From the NCBI RefSeq assembly GCF_015207655.1, contig NZ_JADEWN010000057.1, forward strand, positions 1-41,699: a DNA stretch of 41,699 nucleotides. The letters run 5' to 3'. Each line of letters starts with the position of its first letter. Positions within the stretch are counted from its first letter, which is position 1. The stretch is from Gloeocapsopsis crepidinum LEGE 06123. GTDB lineage: Bacteria; Cyanobacteriota; Cyanobacteriia; Cyanobacteriales; Chroococcidiopsidaceae. Shown piece after piece: positions 24,830 through 35,100 of the stretch. A program made the position numbers and the translations under genes. The notes beneath the pieces are model-generated. The model was not told the DNA's origin. It made no database searches and saw nothing but the letters and a program-made list of their open reading frames with translations.

Positions 24830-25522
24830 GTGGTACCACTGCGAGATAATAACCCAACATCAATCACGCCCTATGTGACTTATGCGATAGTTGGGGCAAA
24901 TATATTCATTTTTCTATATCAAATAACGCTGTCACCGCAAGAACTACAAGCATTTTTCAATCGTGCAGCAGTAGTGCCATGTCAACTATCAACAACCTGT
25001 CCTGTTCCTGTGGATCAAGGAATACCAGAATGGTTAACTCTAGTGACATCACAATTTTTGCACGGCGGTCTCCTGCATTTAGGAGGCAATATGTTGTTTT
25101 TGTGGGTTTTTGGTAATAATATTGAAGACCGTTTAGGTCATCTCAAATTTTTCATTTTTTATATCAGTTGTGGCGTTTTAGCTGCATTGGCGCAGTGGTT
25201 TTTCTCTCAAAATTCCGGTACTCCAATGGTGGGTGCGAGTGGTGCGATCGCAGGCATAATGGGTGCATACATTCTCCGCTTTCCTAAAGCCCAAGTGTTG
25301 ACTTTAGTGCCTTTAGGCTTTTTCATTACAACATTCCGCCTTCCTGCCTATTTCTTCCTCGGATTTTGGTTTATTCAGCAAGCATTTTATGGTTTAGTTA
25401 GCTTGCCTGCACGCACAAATGTTGGCATGGAAGGCGGCGGTGTTGCTTACTGGGCGCACGCTGGAGGTTTTGTTTTTGGAGCAATTTTAGGTCCAATGTT
25501 AGGTTTAATGCGGCGCGATTAA
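24830..25522 (+). CDS. Rhomboid intramembrane serine protease, copy 2 (230 aa)
   Basis: Paralogue of the preceding gene. Translation starts at GTG 24830 behind AGGA. All key residues are kept: HGGLLHLGGN, Ser137 in GASGAIAGIMGAY, His210 in AHAGG. It differs mainly in a Cys-containing loop (VVPCQLSTTCPVPVDQG) where copy 1 has a longer stretch without cysteines. It is separated by 66 bases from the large GTPase gene, on the same strand. Confidence 0.93.
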   Translation: MVPLRDNNPTSITPYVTYAIVGANIFIFLYQITLSPQELQAFFNRAAVVPCQLSTTCPVPVDQGIPEWLTLVTSQFLHGGLLHLGGNMLFLWVFGNNIEDRLGHLKFFIFYISCGVLAALAQWFFSQNSGTPMVGASGAIAGIMGAYILRFPKAQVLTLVPLGFFITTFRLPAYFFLGFWFIQQAFYGLVSLPARTNVGMEGGGVAYWAHAGGFVFGAILGPMLGLMRRD

Positions 25523-25617
25523 CTCAATATTGCGCACAGCTAGGAAACAGAGGAGAAATTGGTTGTATTTCTCGATCAGAGAAAGGTATGACCTGTTATG
25601 ATATGCAATACCTTCAG

Positions 25618-27807
25618 ATGAATGTAAATCGCACAAAGCAAATTGCTAGCATTGTAGAAAAACGCCGTCCTTTAGCAGAAAAAATTGCGGCAGCAGTAGC
25701 AAATCTAGAAAAGCTTTCTCAAGCACTACGCGATCTTGAAGCGCATCGCCAGCAGATCCTCACGCAAGTAGATGATGTGAATAGCTGGGGACGTTTACAG
25801 GAAATCGATCTATCGTCGATACAGAGTAACATTGTCGCAGAATTACAAGCGCTAGCACAGCTCAAGCAACGTTTTGCGCGGAATACTCTTAATATTGGTG
25901 TAGTTGGACGCGCTCGACAAGGTAAGAGTCGATTACTGCAAAGTTTGACAGGACTGACCGCTGGGGAAATTCCTGATGGCGATCGCCAACACTGTACAGG
26001 TGTGCGTAGTACGATTCACCATAATCCAAGTATGGATGTTTATGGCGAAGTGTGGTTTCATTCAGAGCGATCGTTTTTAGATGAAGTAATTGCGCCTTAC
26101 TATGAACAGTTACGTCTAGGCGCTAAACCAATTACCTTAACTGAATTTACCAAGTCTCCATTACCACCTTTACCCCGCGAACTTCCTGGCTATGCTGAAC
26201 CAGGGGCAATGTATGAACATTTAGGACGGTATCACACCCATGCTGACAAGTACCGTCATTTACTGCGATCGCCTTCTCCACAAAGAATCTCAAGATCGGA
26301 AATTCGCGAATATGTCGCCCAAGATACGACTGATGGTCAGCGCGTGTTTTTTAATTATCTCGCAGTTCGCGAAGTGAAAATTGTTTGTACTTTCCCACAT
26401 GCGGATGTCGGACAAATTGCCTTAGTTGATATGCCAGGCTTGGGCGATACTGGCGTTGGTGATGCCGAACGACTCGTTAAAACGCTGGGAAACGATGTCG
26501 ATGTCGTCTTATTTGTGCGAATGCCAAAATCTTCTGGTGACTACTGGGCGGATGTTGATGTGCGGTTGTATGATACTGCACGCGCTGCATTAGTTGACTT
26601 ACCACTCGAATTGTGGTCATTTATGGTGCTGAATCGCACTGATGCTAACTCGAAAAACGGCGATAACTCAAATAACTGTCAAGATTTAGCCGATACGCTA
26701 GCTGAAAAACACTTGAAAGTGGTTGATTGTGTCATTGCTAATTGTGCTGATTCCGTTGCTACAAATCAAGTTTTAGATCAAATTCTCGACTATTTGGCAG
26801 CACATATTACAACTTTAGATCAGCAGTATGCTACATCATGTCAAGAGCGATTAAATAGACTTCAGCAGACAGTAAACCTTGAGTTAGAGAAAGCTCATAA
26901 AGCTTTAGCGCAGGTAACGACAGGTGATAGCTGGTTTCCTTTGTTTGTTGAGTTGTTTGAGCAATTGTGGAATGAACTAACAAGTGGTTTAGAAGCACTG
27001 CTACGACATCTTAAAGCACAACGCAATGAACAGAATATTGATTTTAAACAACAAGTAGCCGCAGCAATTGCAGCGTGTCGTCAGGATACAGGAATTCCTG
27101 AACTTGAACAAATTGAAAAACGGCGCGATCGCACAGGTGGTTATCCTAATGCTTACTATCAATACTTGCATGAAATTCGTGCCCATCTATCACAGCATTT
27201 TTTAGCTTTGGATGTTGGTTTGCAGCGATCGCTTATACGGGTAAAATCGCAAGTTGCAGATGTGTTAATTCATCAAGGGCGTTTGGGTGGCATCACACCT
27301 GCAACAGGGGTAGAATTTCTCCAGGAAGTTGCCCAACAACTACCCGAATCTTTACCGACGCTACGATTGGGGTTTCAAATTTTGGCTGAATTTGAGATTT
27401 CCTATCGGGGATTGATTCAGCACCGGATTCGCAAGCATTTGGATGGGTTAACTCCTGATGAAACAACGCTGCAACTTTCTAAATCACCCACTGCGAAAGA
27501 AATTTTCTCTAACTTGAAAACACTTCATGCAGAAGCTGTATACGGTTGCGAAACAGCGTTAGAAGACTTACTGAGTGAACCAAGTTTAGCTGCATTTGCG
27601 ATTGTTGAAGAGTTTGTCGATCGCATTCTCCGTGCTGAAGGTGCAAAATCAGAGTGGCGGATCTTTTTGGAAGAAGTTAGGGCGCAAGTTTGGCAAACAG
27701 AATTTACTGCATTAGGCGATCGCACGCGACTGCGGCGTGAATGGTTGGAAGCGATTGCGCAAGCTACCGCAGCAAATCAATCGAATGCTATGCAATTTTT
27801 GAATTAA
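25618..27807 (+). CDS. Dynamin-like / Era-type large GTPase (729-739 aa)
   Basis: The N-terminal region (about 1-95) is coiled-coil-like. A GTPase domain follows: G1 GRARQGKS (about 107-114, counted from ATG 25588), a G2 Thr in QHCTGVRST, G3 D281-M-P-G284-LGDTG, and G4 N349-R-T-D352. The C-terminal 350 residues are helical and charged, like the stalk of dynamin-type proteins; no membrane helix is evident. ATG 25618 (MNVNRTKQIA) is the more natural start, with ATG 25588 adding ten residues. Genes for a second P-loop protein and a membrane-anchored protein follow at 15 and 29 bases, so the three form an operon. Whether it remodels membrane or acts in defence is unknown. Confidence 0.75.
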   Translation: MNVNRTKQIASIVEKRRPLAEKIAAAVANLEKLSQALRDLEAHRQQILTQVDDVNSWGRLQEIDLSSIQSNIVAELQALAQLKQRFARNTLNIGVVGRARQGKSRLLQSLTGLTAGEIPDGDRQHCTGVRSTIHHNPSMDVYGEVWFHSERSFLDEVIAPYYEQLRLGAKPITLTEFTKSPLPPLPRELPGYAEPGAMYEHLGRYHTHADKYRHLLRSPSPQRISRSEIREYVAQDTTDGQRVFFNYLAVREVKIVCTFPHADVGQIALVDMPGLGDTGVGDAERLVKTLGNDVDVVLFVRMPKSSGDYWADVDVRLYDTARAALVDLPLELWSFMVLNRTDANSKNGDNSNNCQDLADTLAEKHLKVVDCVIANCADSVATNQVLDQILDYLAAHITTLDQQYATSCQERLNRLQQTVNLELEKAHKALAQVTTGDSWFPLFVELFEQLWNELTSGLEALLRHLKAQRNEQNIDFKQQVAAAIAACRQDTGIPELEQIEKRRDRTGGYPNAYYQYLHEIRAHLSQHFLALDVGLQRSLIRVKSQVADVLIHQGRLGGITPATGVEFLQEVAQQLPESLPTLRLGFQILAEFEISYRGLIQHRIRKHLDGLTPDETTLQLSKSPTAKEIFSNLKTLHAEAVYGCETALEDLLSEPSLAAFAIVEEFVDRILRAEGAKSEWRIFLEEVRAQVWQTEFTALGDRTRLRREWLEAIAQATAANQSNAMQFLN

Positions 27808-27822
27808 AGTCAGGGCGATCGA

Positions 27823-28803
27823 ATGCACGAAATTAAGATTACTATGTTAGGTCCTAGTGGGGTGGGTAAGACGACATTACTCACGGCAATTTATGAGCAG
27901 TTTGAAAGTAATATTGGTAAAACAAATTTACAACTGACTCCCGATGAAGAAAGTTCTGCGATTCTGCAAGAAAGGTTAGTGGAACTGAAAACTTTACTTG
28001 ACGATTTTGAAGCATCTGGGGGAATTCAAGGTACAGAGGGCGAACCTGAAGAGTTGCGATCGTTTATCTTTGGTTTAGGGCAAAAAGGACAAAAACCTTC
28101 TTTACAATTACATTTTCAAGATTACCCTGGTGGATATCATGCTGCAAAAGCAACACCAGAAAAACGGCAATTTGTCAAGGATTTACTGACTGATTGTGTT
28201 GCAGTTCTGATTGCAATTGACGCACCTGCTTTGATGGAACAAAACGGCAAATGGCATGAATTTATTAATCGCCCGCAGCAAATGACTGATTTATTTAAAA
28301 CTGCGTATCAAGATTTAGATTCACCGCGATTAGTGATATTTGCACCAGTTAAATGTGAAAAGTACATCCAAACTGAAGCCTCGGCTAAAGAACTTTTGCA
28401 GCGAGTTAAAGAAGGATACAGCCGCTTAATTGACTTGTTTAATTCAGCGAATTTACTACCTAAAGTTGCTGTAGTCGTTAATCCTGTGCAAACAGTAGGC
28501 AGTGTTGTTTTTTCTAGAATAGATAATAATAGTAGCACTCCGCATTTTCGCTTTCGTAAAATTAGTCATGATGCTGTCTATAATCCTCAAGATAGCGAAC
28601 AACCATTGCGGTATTTACTGCGGTTTATTTTAAAGTTACATATCGATACGCGATCGCGTAGTTGGGGCTTATTTAGTTTTCTTCGCGATTGGCTAGGAAG
28701 AGATTATCATCTCAAGCAAGCGGTTAGTCAATTTGCTAGTGAATGTAAAACAAATAATGGCTTTGCCTTACTGCAAGGAGAAGAATTATTAAAAATTAGC
28801 TAG
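27823..28803 (+). CDS. P-loop GTPase-like protein (326 aa)
   Basis: The N-terminal P-loop G10-P-S-G-V-G-K16-T17-T leads a TRAFAC-like domain with D100-Y-P-G103 as the G3/Walker B site and a degenerate G4 (PVKCE, about 175-179) preceded by the strand LVIFA. The GPSGVGKTTLL start and DxPGG site remind me of the predicted double-GTPase (DO-GTPase) partners described in bacterial conflict systems, though I cannot confirm membership. The gene follows the large GTPase by 15 bases, so the two nucleotide-binding proteins probably work as a pair. The C-terminal 60 residues are helical and basic. Confidence 0.7.
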   Translation: MHEIKITMLGPSGVGKTTLLTAIYEQFESNIGKTNLQLTPDEESSAILQERLVELKTLLDDFEASGGIQGTEGEPEELRSFIFGLGQKGQKPSLQLHFQDYPGGYHAAKATPEKRQFVKDLLTDCVAVLIAIDAPALMEQNGKWHEFINRPQQMTDLFKTAYQDLDSPRLVIFAPVKCEKYIQTEASAKELLQRVKEGYSRLIDLFNSANLLPKVAVVVNPVQTVGSVVFSRIDNNSSTPHFRFRKISHDAVYNPQDSEQPLRYLLRFILKLHIDTRSRSWGLFSFLRDWLGRDYHLKQAVSQFASECKTNNGFALLQGEELLKIS

Positions 28804-28832
28804 GGCGCGTACAAATTCGGATTTTATGAGCT

Positions 28833-29693
28833 ATGAATATTTATGTCCAAAGTCGCGGTGATGCTCCAGATGATGATTATTGCTGGCAGCCGGAAGTACC
28901 ATACACTCTTAAAAAACATCGCATTAATGAATTGATTCAGAGTGAATCGCCATCAGTTATTTTAGCTCGTTTTGATGGGAATCTACTCTTACTCGTCACC
29001 GGTTTAGAATCAAGTGAAAGAAAAGATTTTCAAGGACGTACTATCCGTAATTCTGTTGCTTGGGTAGGTGAAGATACAGAATCAAACGAAATAAAGTTAC
29101 GCGCGATCGCTGCCTGTGCTTTACGCGACGAATTGCGAGAAAATTTAAGAGCAGAAATTGACCATGCTATCACTTTTGGTGGTGATTGCGGTTTTCAAGT
29201 GAATTTTGATTCACTAACTCATTTAGCTATTGAAGAAGTTATTAATGTTTATAATTTTCCGGCTAATTTAGACAAAAAACTTGGTAAAAATTCAAAACAG
29301 CAACGTGATGAACTAGCATACGAACTCGAACAACATATATTACCCAGCGAAAATGCTCCTTTGCTAGTCGTTACAGGGATTAAATCTGAATCAACTTTAA
29401 TTCAAGCCGGAGTTTGGCGAGGATTATCTAGTCTTGTGCAAGCAGGAGGTTGGAAAGATCCTTATAAAAAAAGTTATACGTCCGCACAAACAACTACGAA
29501 CAGTTACCAGAAAAATCAGAAAAACAATAACTTAGTTTTACTGATTTTATTACTTGTAGGAATAGCGATCGCTATCTTACTTTTACTTCTAATTGCTGAA
29601 GCCAACTTACAGTCACAACCAGAACTTAAACCAACTTCTCAATATATTTCTTATAGATTAAACAAATCGGCTATTCTAAGCATGAATTACTGA
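28833..29693 (+). CDS. Unrecognised protein with a C-terminal membrane anchor (286 aa)
   Basis: The soluble N-terminal part (about 1-210) has a mixed alpha/beta look, starting MNIYVQSRGDAPDDDYCW with a conserved-looking AIAACALRDELRENLRAEIDH and WRGLSSLVQAGGW. A polar linker (about 211-232, rich in Ser, Thr, Asn, Gln) leads to one very hydrophobic helix (about 233-255) and a short tail. This topology suggests a tail-anchored cytoplasmic protein that would bring the two upstream GTPases to a membrane. It begins 29 bases after the second GTPase gene. No known family is recognised with confidence. Confidence 0.65.
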   Translation: MNIYVQSRGDAPDDDYCWQPEVPYTLKKHRINELIQSESPSVILARFDGNLLLLVTGLESSERKDFQGRTIRNSVAWVGEDTESNEIKLRAIAACALRDELRENLRAEIDHAITFGGDCGFQVNFDSLTHLAIEEVINVYNFPANLDKKLGKNSKQQRDELAYELEQHILPSENAPLLVVTGIKSESTLIQAGVWRGLSSLVQAGGWKDPYKKSYTSAQTTTNSYQKNQKNNNLVLLILLLVGIAIAILLLLLIAEANLQSQPELKPTSQYISYRLNKSAILSMNY

Positions 29694-29816
29694 TGCCCTT
29701 CGACTAAAATCAGTGCTACTCAAGCAAAGTGAACCTTCGTACTCTAAAGTAAGATTTTAATAGTACGTCCACGCAGGTGAAAAAGTTTATTTAATAGTGT
29801 ATAAAAGGATGAAAAA

Positions 29817-30464
29817 ATGTTATTAGAACTCAAAAAAATAAGTGTTCCGCCAGGACAACATGTGTTACTTCATGAAGTCAGTTGGCAGGAGTTTGAGCTG
29901 ATTTTAGATGAATTAGGAGAACATCGCTCAGCGCGAGTTGCTTATGACAATGGGACTTTGGAGATTATGACGCCCCTACCAGAACACGAGGCTATCAAAG
30001 AAATTATTGGCGATTTAGTTAAAGCTCTATTAGAAGAATTAGATATTGAATTTTTAACGCTTGGCTCTACAACGTATAAAAATCAGGCAATGCTTAAAGG
30101 TATTGAACCAGATCAATGCTTTTATATTCAAAATGAGCTAGCAATTCGTGGTAAGAAGCGACTTGATTTAACTGTCGATCCTCCACCTGATTTGGCGCTA
30201 GAAATTGATATTACCTCGCGGACGCATCCAAACATTTATCAAGCACTTGGAGTTCCTGAACTTTGGCGTTTTGAGCAAGGTAAACTCCAAATTAATTTGC
30301 TACAAGCTGATAAATATGTTGTATCCACAAACAGTCTTATCTTTCCAAAAATACCTCTAGTTGAGGCAATTCCTCAATATTTAGAGCAAAGTAGAACTGC
30401 GGGTAGAAATACGACAATGAAAGCTTTTCGCCAGTGGGTCAGAGAACTTGCGGGCGATAGTTAA
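29817..30464 (+). CDS. Uma2-family (DUF820) restriction-endonuclease-like protein (215 aa)
   Basis: PD-(D/E)XK-fold protein of a family greatly expanded in cyanobacteria. Visible landmarks are VSWQEFELILDEL, YDNGTLEIMTPLPEHEAI, GIE97PD99QCFYI and PPDLALE129ID131ITSRT, which supply the acidic residues of the presumed nuclease site. A normal length and intact motifs suggest a working gene. The biological role of the family is unsettled, with transposon-linked activity suggested. It converges on the CorC-type gene, with 31 bases between the stops. The 120 bases upstream hold no gene. Confidence 0.85.
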   Translation: MLLELKKISVPPGQHVLLHEVSWQEFELILDELGEHRSARVAYDNGTLEIMTPLPEHEAIKEIIGDLVKALLEELDIEFLTLGSTTYKNQAMLKGIEPDQCFYIQNELAIRGKKRLDLTVDPPPDLALEIDITSRTHPNIYQALGVPELWRFEQGKLQINLLQADKYVVSTNSLIFPKIPLVEAIPQYLEQSRTAGRNTTMKAFRQWVRELAGDS

Positions 30465-30495
30465 TAAAATCCCCTTACCATTCATTCAGATTCTC

Positions 30496-31785
30496 CTATG
30501 TTTTCATTGGTGCAGCTAGCACTTTATCAACGCGATTACCGTCCATATCAACAACTTCAATTCGCAGTCCTTGCCATTCAAAATAGTCAGAAGCTGTGGG
30601 AATGCGCCCAAGATGGGTAATCACAAAACCACCTAAAGTTTGATAACTCCCGCGATGTTCTGTAGAAACTTCTTTAATTGCAAAAAGTTCAAAAAATTCA
30701 TCAATTGATAACATACCATCCAGCAACCAAGAACCATCTTCTCGTTGTACGGCTTGGGGTTCTTCCTGCTCATCATCAGGAACATCACCAACGATTTCTA
30801 CAAGAATATCATTGAGTGTCACTAATCCTTGAATTACTCCGTATTCATCAACAACAAGGGCAATATGCGTCCCAGTTTGCTTAAACATTTCTAAAATTTT
30901 CAACCCGCGCGTACTTTCTGGGACAAATACCGGCTGACGCAGCGAAACAGTTAGATCTAAGGGTTGATTCGACAAGCAACGGGCGAGTAAGTCACTAACA
31001 GGCACAATTCCTAAAACGTTATCTAATCCTCCTTGACATACAGGAAAACGCGAGTGACCGCCATTGATAATTCTATGGCGATTTGCTTCAAGGGAGTCTT
31101 CCAAGTCAAGCCAAACAATCTCTGGACGGGGCGTCATCAACGCACTCACAGGGCGATCGCCTAGCCCAAAGACACGTTCAACCATATCTTGTTCAGCCGC
31201 TTCAAAGGTTCCCGCCTCAGTTCCTTGTTCGATTAGAACTTTAATTTCTTCTTCGGTCACTAACGGTTCAGTCGAGGGACCAATTCCTAAGATGCGTAAG
31301 ACAAAATCAGTAGAAGCACTCAAAAAATAAACAGCTGGAGAAACGATCGCCGCGATTGTACGCATAGGCATTGCAATATTTGCAGCAATTCGTTCGGGGC
31401 TATTTAATGCTAGGCGCTTCGGCACAAGTTCGCCGATAATCAGTGAAAGATATGTAATGGTCAAAACCACGATACCTAATGCGATCGCTTGACTATACGG
31501 CGCAAGCACAGGAATTTGCTGGAGATAATTTGCGAGATTTCCGGCGATCGTCGCACCACCAAAAGCACCTGTAAGAACCCCAATTAGTGTAATTCCCACT
31601 TGTACAGTTGATAGAAAGTTATTTGGCGACTCGGCAAGCTTTAATGCCGCTCGTGCTTTAGCATTACCTTCATTTGCTAATTGTTGCAACCGTGCCTTAC
31701 GTGATGAGACAACCGCTATTTCTGACATAGCAAATATGCCATTAGCGACGATCAGCAGAAAAATAATGAGAATTTCAACGTTCAT
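30496..31785 (-). CDS. CorC/HlyC (CNNM-type) transporter with CBS pair (429 aa)
   Basis: Membrane protein of the CorB/CorC/CNNM family, associated with Mg or other divalent-cation transport and often annotated as haemolysin-like. The DUF21 transmembrane region occupies about residues 1-190 (MSEIAVVSSRKARLQQLANEG; NNFLSTVQVGITLIGVLTGAFGG). Two CBS domains lie at about 205-335 (VSALMTPRPEIVWLD; HIALVVDEYGVIQGLVTLNDILVEIVGD). The CorC_HlyC domain is at about 345-425 (WLLDGMLSIDEFFELF; LGRIPTASDYFEW). It is a complete, normal-length gene with no partner on its strand. Confidence 0.92.
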   Translation of the reverse strand: MNVEILIIFLLIVANGIFAMSEIAVVSSRKARLQQLANEGNAKARAALKLAESPNNFLSTVQVGITLIGVLTGAFGGATIAGNLANYLQQIPVLAPYSQAIALGIVVLTITYLSLIIGELVPKRLALNSPERIAANIAMPMRTIAAIVSPAVYFLSASTDFVLRILGIGPSTEPLVTEEEIKVLIEQGTEAGTFEAAEQDMVERVFGLGDRPVSALMTPRPEIVWLDLEDSLEANRHRIINGGHSRFPVCQGGLDNVLGIVPVSDLLARCLSNQPLDLTVSLRQPVFVPESTRGLKILEMFKQTGTHIALVVDEYGVIQGLVTLNDILVEIVGDVPDDEQEEPQAVQREDGSWLLDGMLSIDEFFELFAIKEVSTEHRGSYQTLGGFVITHLGRIPTASDYFEWQGLRIEVVDMDGNRVDKVLAAPMKT

Positions 31786-32145
31786 GGAGGAGATTAACTA
31801 GGGGCGAGGGGCGTTAGCGAAGCGGGACGAAGTCCGGGGCGAGGGGCGAGGGAATAGAAATGTCATTATTATCTCTGAGTTATTAAGTCGTGGGAAGAGA
31901 AAACTGGTCAACATCTAAGCTGACTTAAGATTCTGGTTATACCAATTTTCACAAATTATATATTCTCAATTCTCCTCTACTCCCTCTGCTGCCTAGATGT
32001 CGCAACTCTAAAGCGGAAACGGTATAAGTAGGGGAATCCAACCTTTAATAACTAAATATCATCGCGTCAGGGACTCTAAAATAGTCAAGGAACCTATTTT
32101 CTAGCACCTTGTTAGGCAGAAGACATCAATAAGACAGCGGAAGCT
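31786..32145. repeat. Intergenic region with a G-rich repeat cluster (31801-31852)
   Basis: GGGGCGAGGGG appears at 31801-31811 and again at 31836-31846, with a third partial copy overlapping it. Between them is a small hairpin, GGAC-GAA-GTCC (31825-31835), in the context GCGTTAGCGAAGCGGGACGAAG. Such G-rich blocks with internal palindromes occur as interspersed repeats in cyanobacterial genomes. The remainder, up to the mfd start at 32146, has no gene that I can see and should contain the mfd promoter. Confidence 0.6.
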
Positions 32146-35100
32146 ATGGCATTTTTTTCCATTGTTCGTGCTTTGGGGCGATCGCCGCTCACAACAGAAA
32201 TTTTAGCTAAACTTGAGCGACAGCGCGTCTGTCGTTTAAACGGCATTCCTCGCCTTCCTAAAGGATTGGTGGCTTCAGCTTTGGCACAAGAGGCGCAATC
32301 GCATCTTTTGGTTGTGTGTTCCACCCTTGAAGAAGCCGGACGCTGGACAGCACAGCTTGAAGCAATGGGCTGGCAAACAACGCACTTTTATCCGACTTCT
32401 GAAGCTTCTCCCTACGAACCTTTTGACCCTGAAACAGAAATGACGTGGGGACAAATGCAGGTTTTGGCAGATTTGGTGAAGAATCGGGGCGATGCTAGCT
32501 TCTCAAAGATGGCAATCATCGCGACGCAGGCGGCGCTACAACCACATTTACCACCCCTAGAGGCATTTCAGCCGTACTGTTTGAATGTTACGCAAGGGAT
32601 GGAGTTAGATCTGAATGCTTTTGGTGACAAACTGGCGCAATTAGGCTATGAACGAGTACCGCTAGTAGAAACTGAAGGGCAATGGAGTCGGCGCGGAGAT
32701 ATTGTCGATGTGTTTCCTGTCGCTTCCGAGTTACCAGTACGTTTAGAGTGGTTTGGGGACGAAATTGAGCAAATTCGCGAATTTGACCCAGCAACGCAGC
32801 GATCGCGCAGTTCTAATGGCAGCGCTTTGGATAAAATCGATTCTCTGATACTCACTCCGACAACTTTTGCTCCGATTATCGTCTCCTCTCTTGCTGACAA
32901 GAAGCAACAAGTCAGCGCTTATTTATCACCAGAAGAACAAGAGCAATTTGAGACAAATCAAACTCTAGAAGGTAGTCGTCGTTTCTTAGGTTTAGCCTTT
33001 GACAAGCCCGCATCTTTACTTGATTACTTACCCGAAAACACGCTAATTGCCATTGATGAAATTGAACAATGTCAAGCACATAGCGATCGCGCTTTAGAAA
33101 ACGCCGAGGAACAACACGCCGCACTCAGTCATCTACCGCGCATTCATCGTGCTTTTGAAGACTCTTTAGCAACCGCCAGCAATTTCCGACAACTCCATCT
33201 CTCAGAACTTGTCATTGAAACAGATCTTACCTCACCCCTCAACGCCAGTTTGCTCAACGGAGGACACCTCCGCACGCAACTGGCTCCCCCTCAATCCTCA
33301 CCCCTCAATCTAGCAAGTCGCCCTGTACCAGTGTCACCGCATCAATTTGGCAAGATTGCTGAAACGATTCGCACTGAACGCGATCGCGGTTTTTCAGTAT
33401 GGTTAGTTTCGGCGCAGCCTTCTAGATCTGTTTCCTTATTACAAGAACACGATTGTCCTGCACAGTTTATTCCTAATCCCCGTGACTTTCAAGCGATTGA
33501 TAAGCTACAGATATCACATACGCCGGTAGGTTTGAAGTATTCGGGCTTAGCAGAACTCGAAGGCTTTATTTTACCAACGTTCCGACTCGCAGTCGTGACA
33601 GATCGCGAGTTTTTCGGTCAGCATACTTTAGCAACGCCAAGTTATGTTCGCAAGCGCCGTCAAGCTGCATCGAAGCAAGTTGATTTAAACAAGCTGCGTC
33701 CTGGCGATTATGTTGTCCATCGCAATCATGGTGTTGGGAAGTTTCTCAAACTCGAAAGCTTAACGCTGAATAAAGAAACCCGCGAATACATTGTTATTCA
33801 GTATGCTGATGGCTTACTGCGCGTCGCTGCCGATCAACTCGGATCGTTATCGCGATTTCGCAGTACAACTGAATCGCCCCCAGAATTAAACAAGATGACG
33901 GGGAAAGCCTGGGCGAATACTAAAAATCGCGTTCGCAAGGCAATTAAGAAATTAGCAGTAGATTTACTCAAACTCTATGCAGCGCGATCGCAACAACAAG
34001 GTTTGGCGTATCCCTCCGATCAACCTTGGCAAGAAGAACTTGAAGACTCATTCCCTTATCAACCAACAACAGATCAGTTAAAAGCGGTACAAGACGTTAA
34101 ACGCGATATGGAAAGCGATCGCCCGATGGATCGTCTGGTTTGTGGTGATGTCGGTTTCGGGAAAACTGAAGTAGCAATCCGCGCCATCTTTAAAGCTGTC
34201 ACTGCAGGTAAACAAGTCGCCCTACTTGCGCCTACGACGATTCTCACACAGCAGCACTACCACACCATCAAAGAACGTTTTGCACCTTACCCGATTCAAG
34301 TGGGTTTACTCAACCGCTTCCGTACCGCCGAAGAACGCCGCGATATTCAACGCCGCCTTACTACAGGAGAATTAGATGTCGTTGTTGGTACGCATCAGCT
34401 ATTAGGTAAAGGCGTAAACTTCCGTGATTTAGGTCTACTCGTGGTAGACGAAGAACAGCGCTTTGGTGTCAATCAAAAAGAGAAAATCAAATCACTTAAA
34501 ACGCAAGTTGATGTTTTAACTCTCAGTGCAACTCCCATACCGCGCACTTTATATATGTCGCTGTCGGGAATTCGCGAGATGAGTTTGATTACCACACCAC
34601 CTCCAACTCGTCGTCCGATTAAAACGCATTTAGCACCATATGATTCAGAATCGGTACGTAGTGCAATTCGCCAAGAACTCGATCGCGGCGGACAAGTTTT
34701 TTACGTCGTCCCGCGTGTTGATGGTATTGAAGAAACTGCGGCAAATCTGCGGGAAATGATTCCAGGAGGTAGAATTGCGATCGCCCACGGACAAATGGAT
34801 GAAGGCGAACTTGAATCGACAATGCTCACGTTTAGCAACGGTGACGCAGATATTTTAGTTTGTACCACAATTATTGAATCGGGATTAGATATTCCTAGAG
34901 TTAACACGATTTTGATTGAAGATGCCCACCGTTTTGGCTTATCGCAACTTTATCAGCTACGCGGTCGTGTCGGTCGTGCAGGAATACAAGCCCATGCCTG
35001 GTTATTTTACCCGAAGCAACGCGCCTTATCCGATGCAGCACGGCAACGTTTACGCGCGATTCAAGAATTTACGCAACTCGGTTCAGGTTATCAACTGGCA

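Noticed and set aside
31064-31330. 88-codon plus-strand frame
   Set aside because: Antisense shadow of the CorC-type gene, which has full domain support on the other strand.
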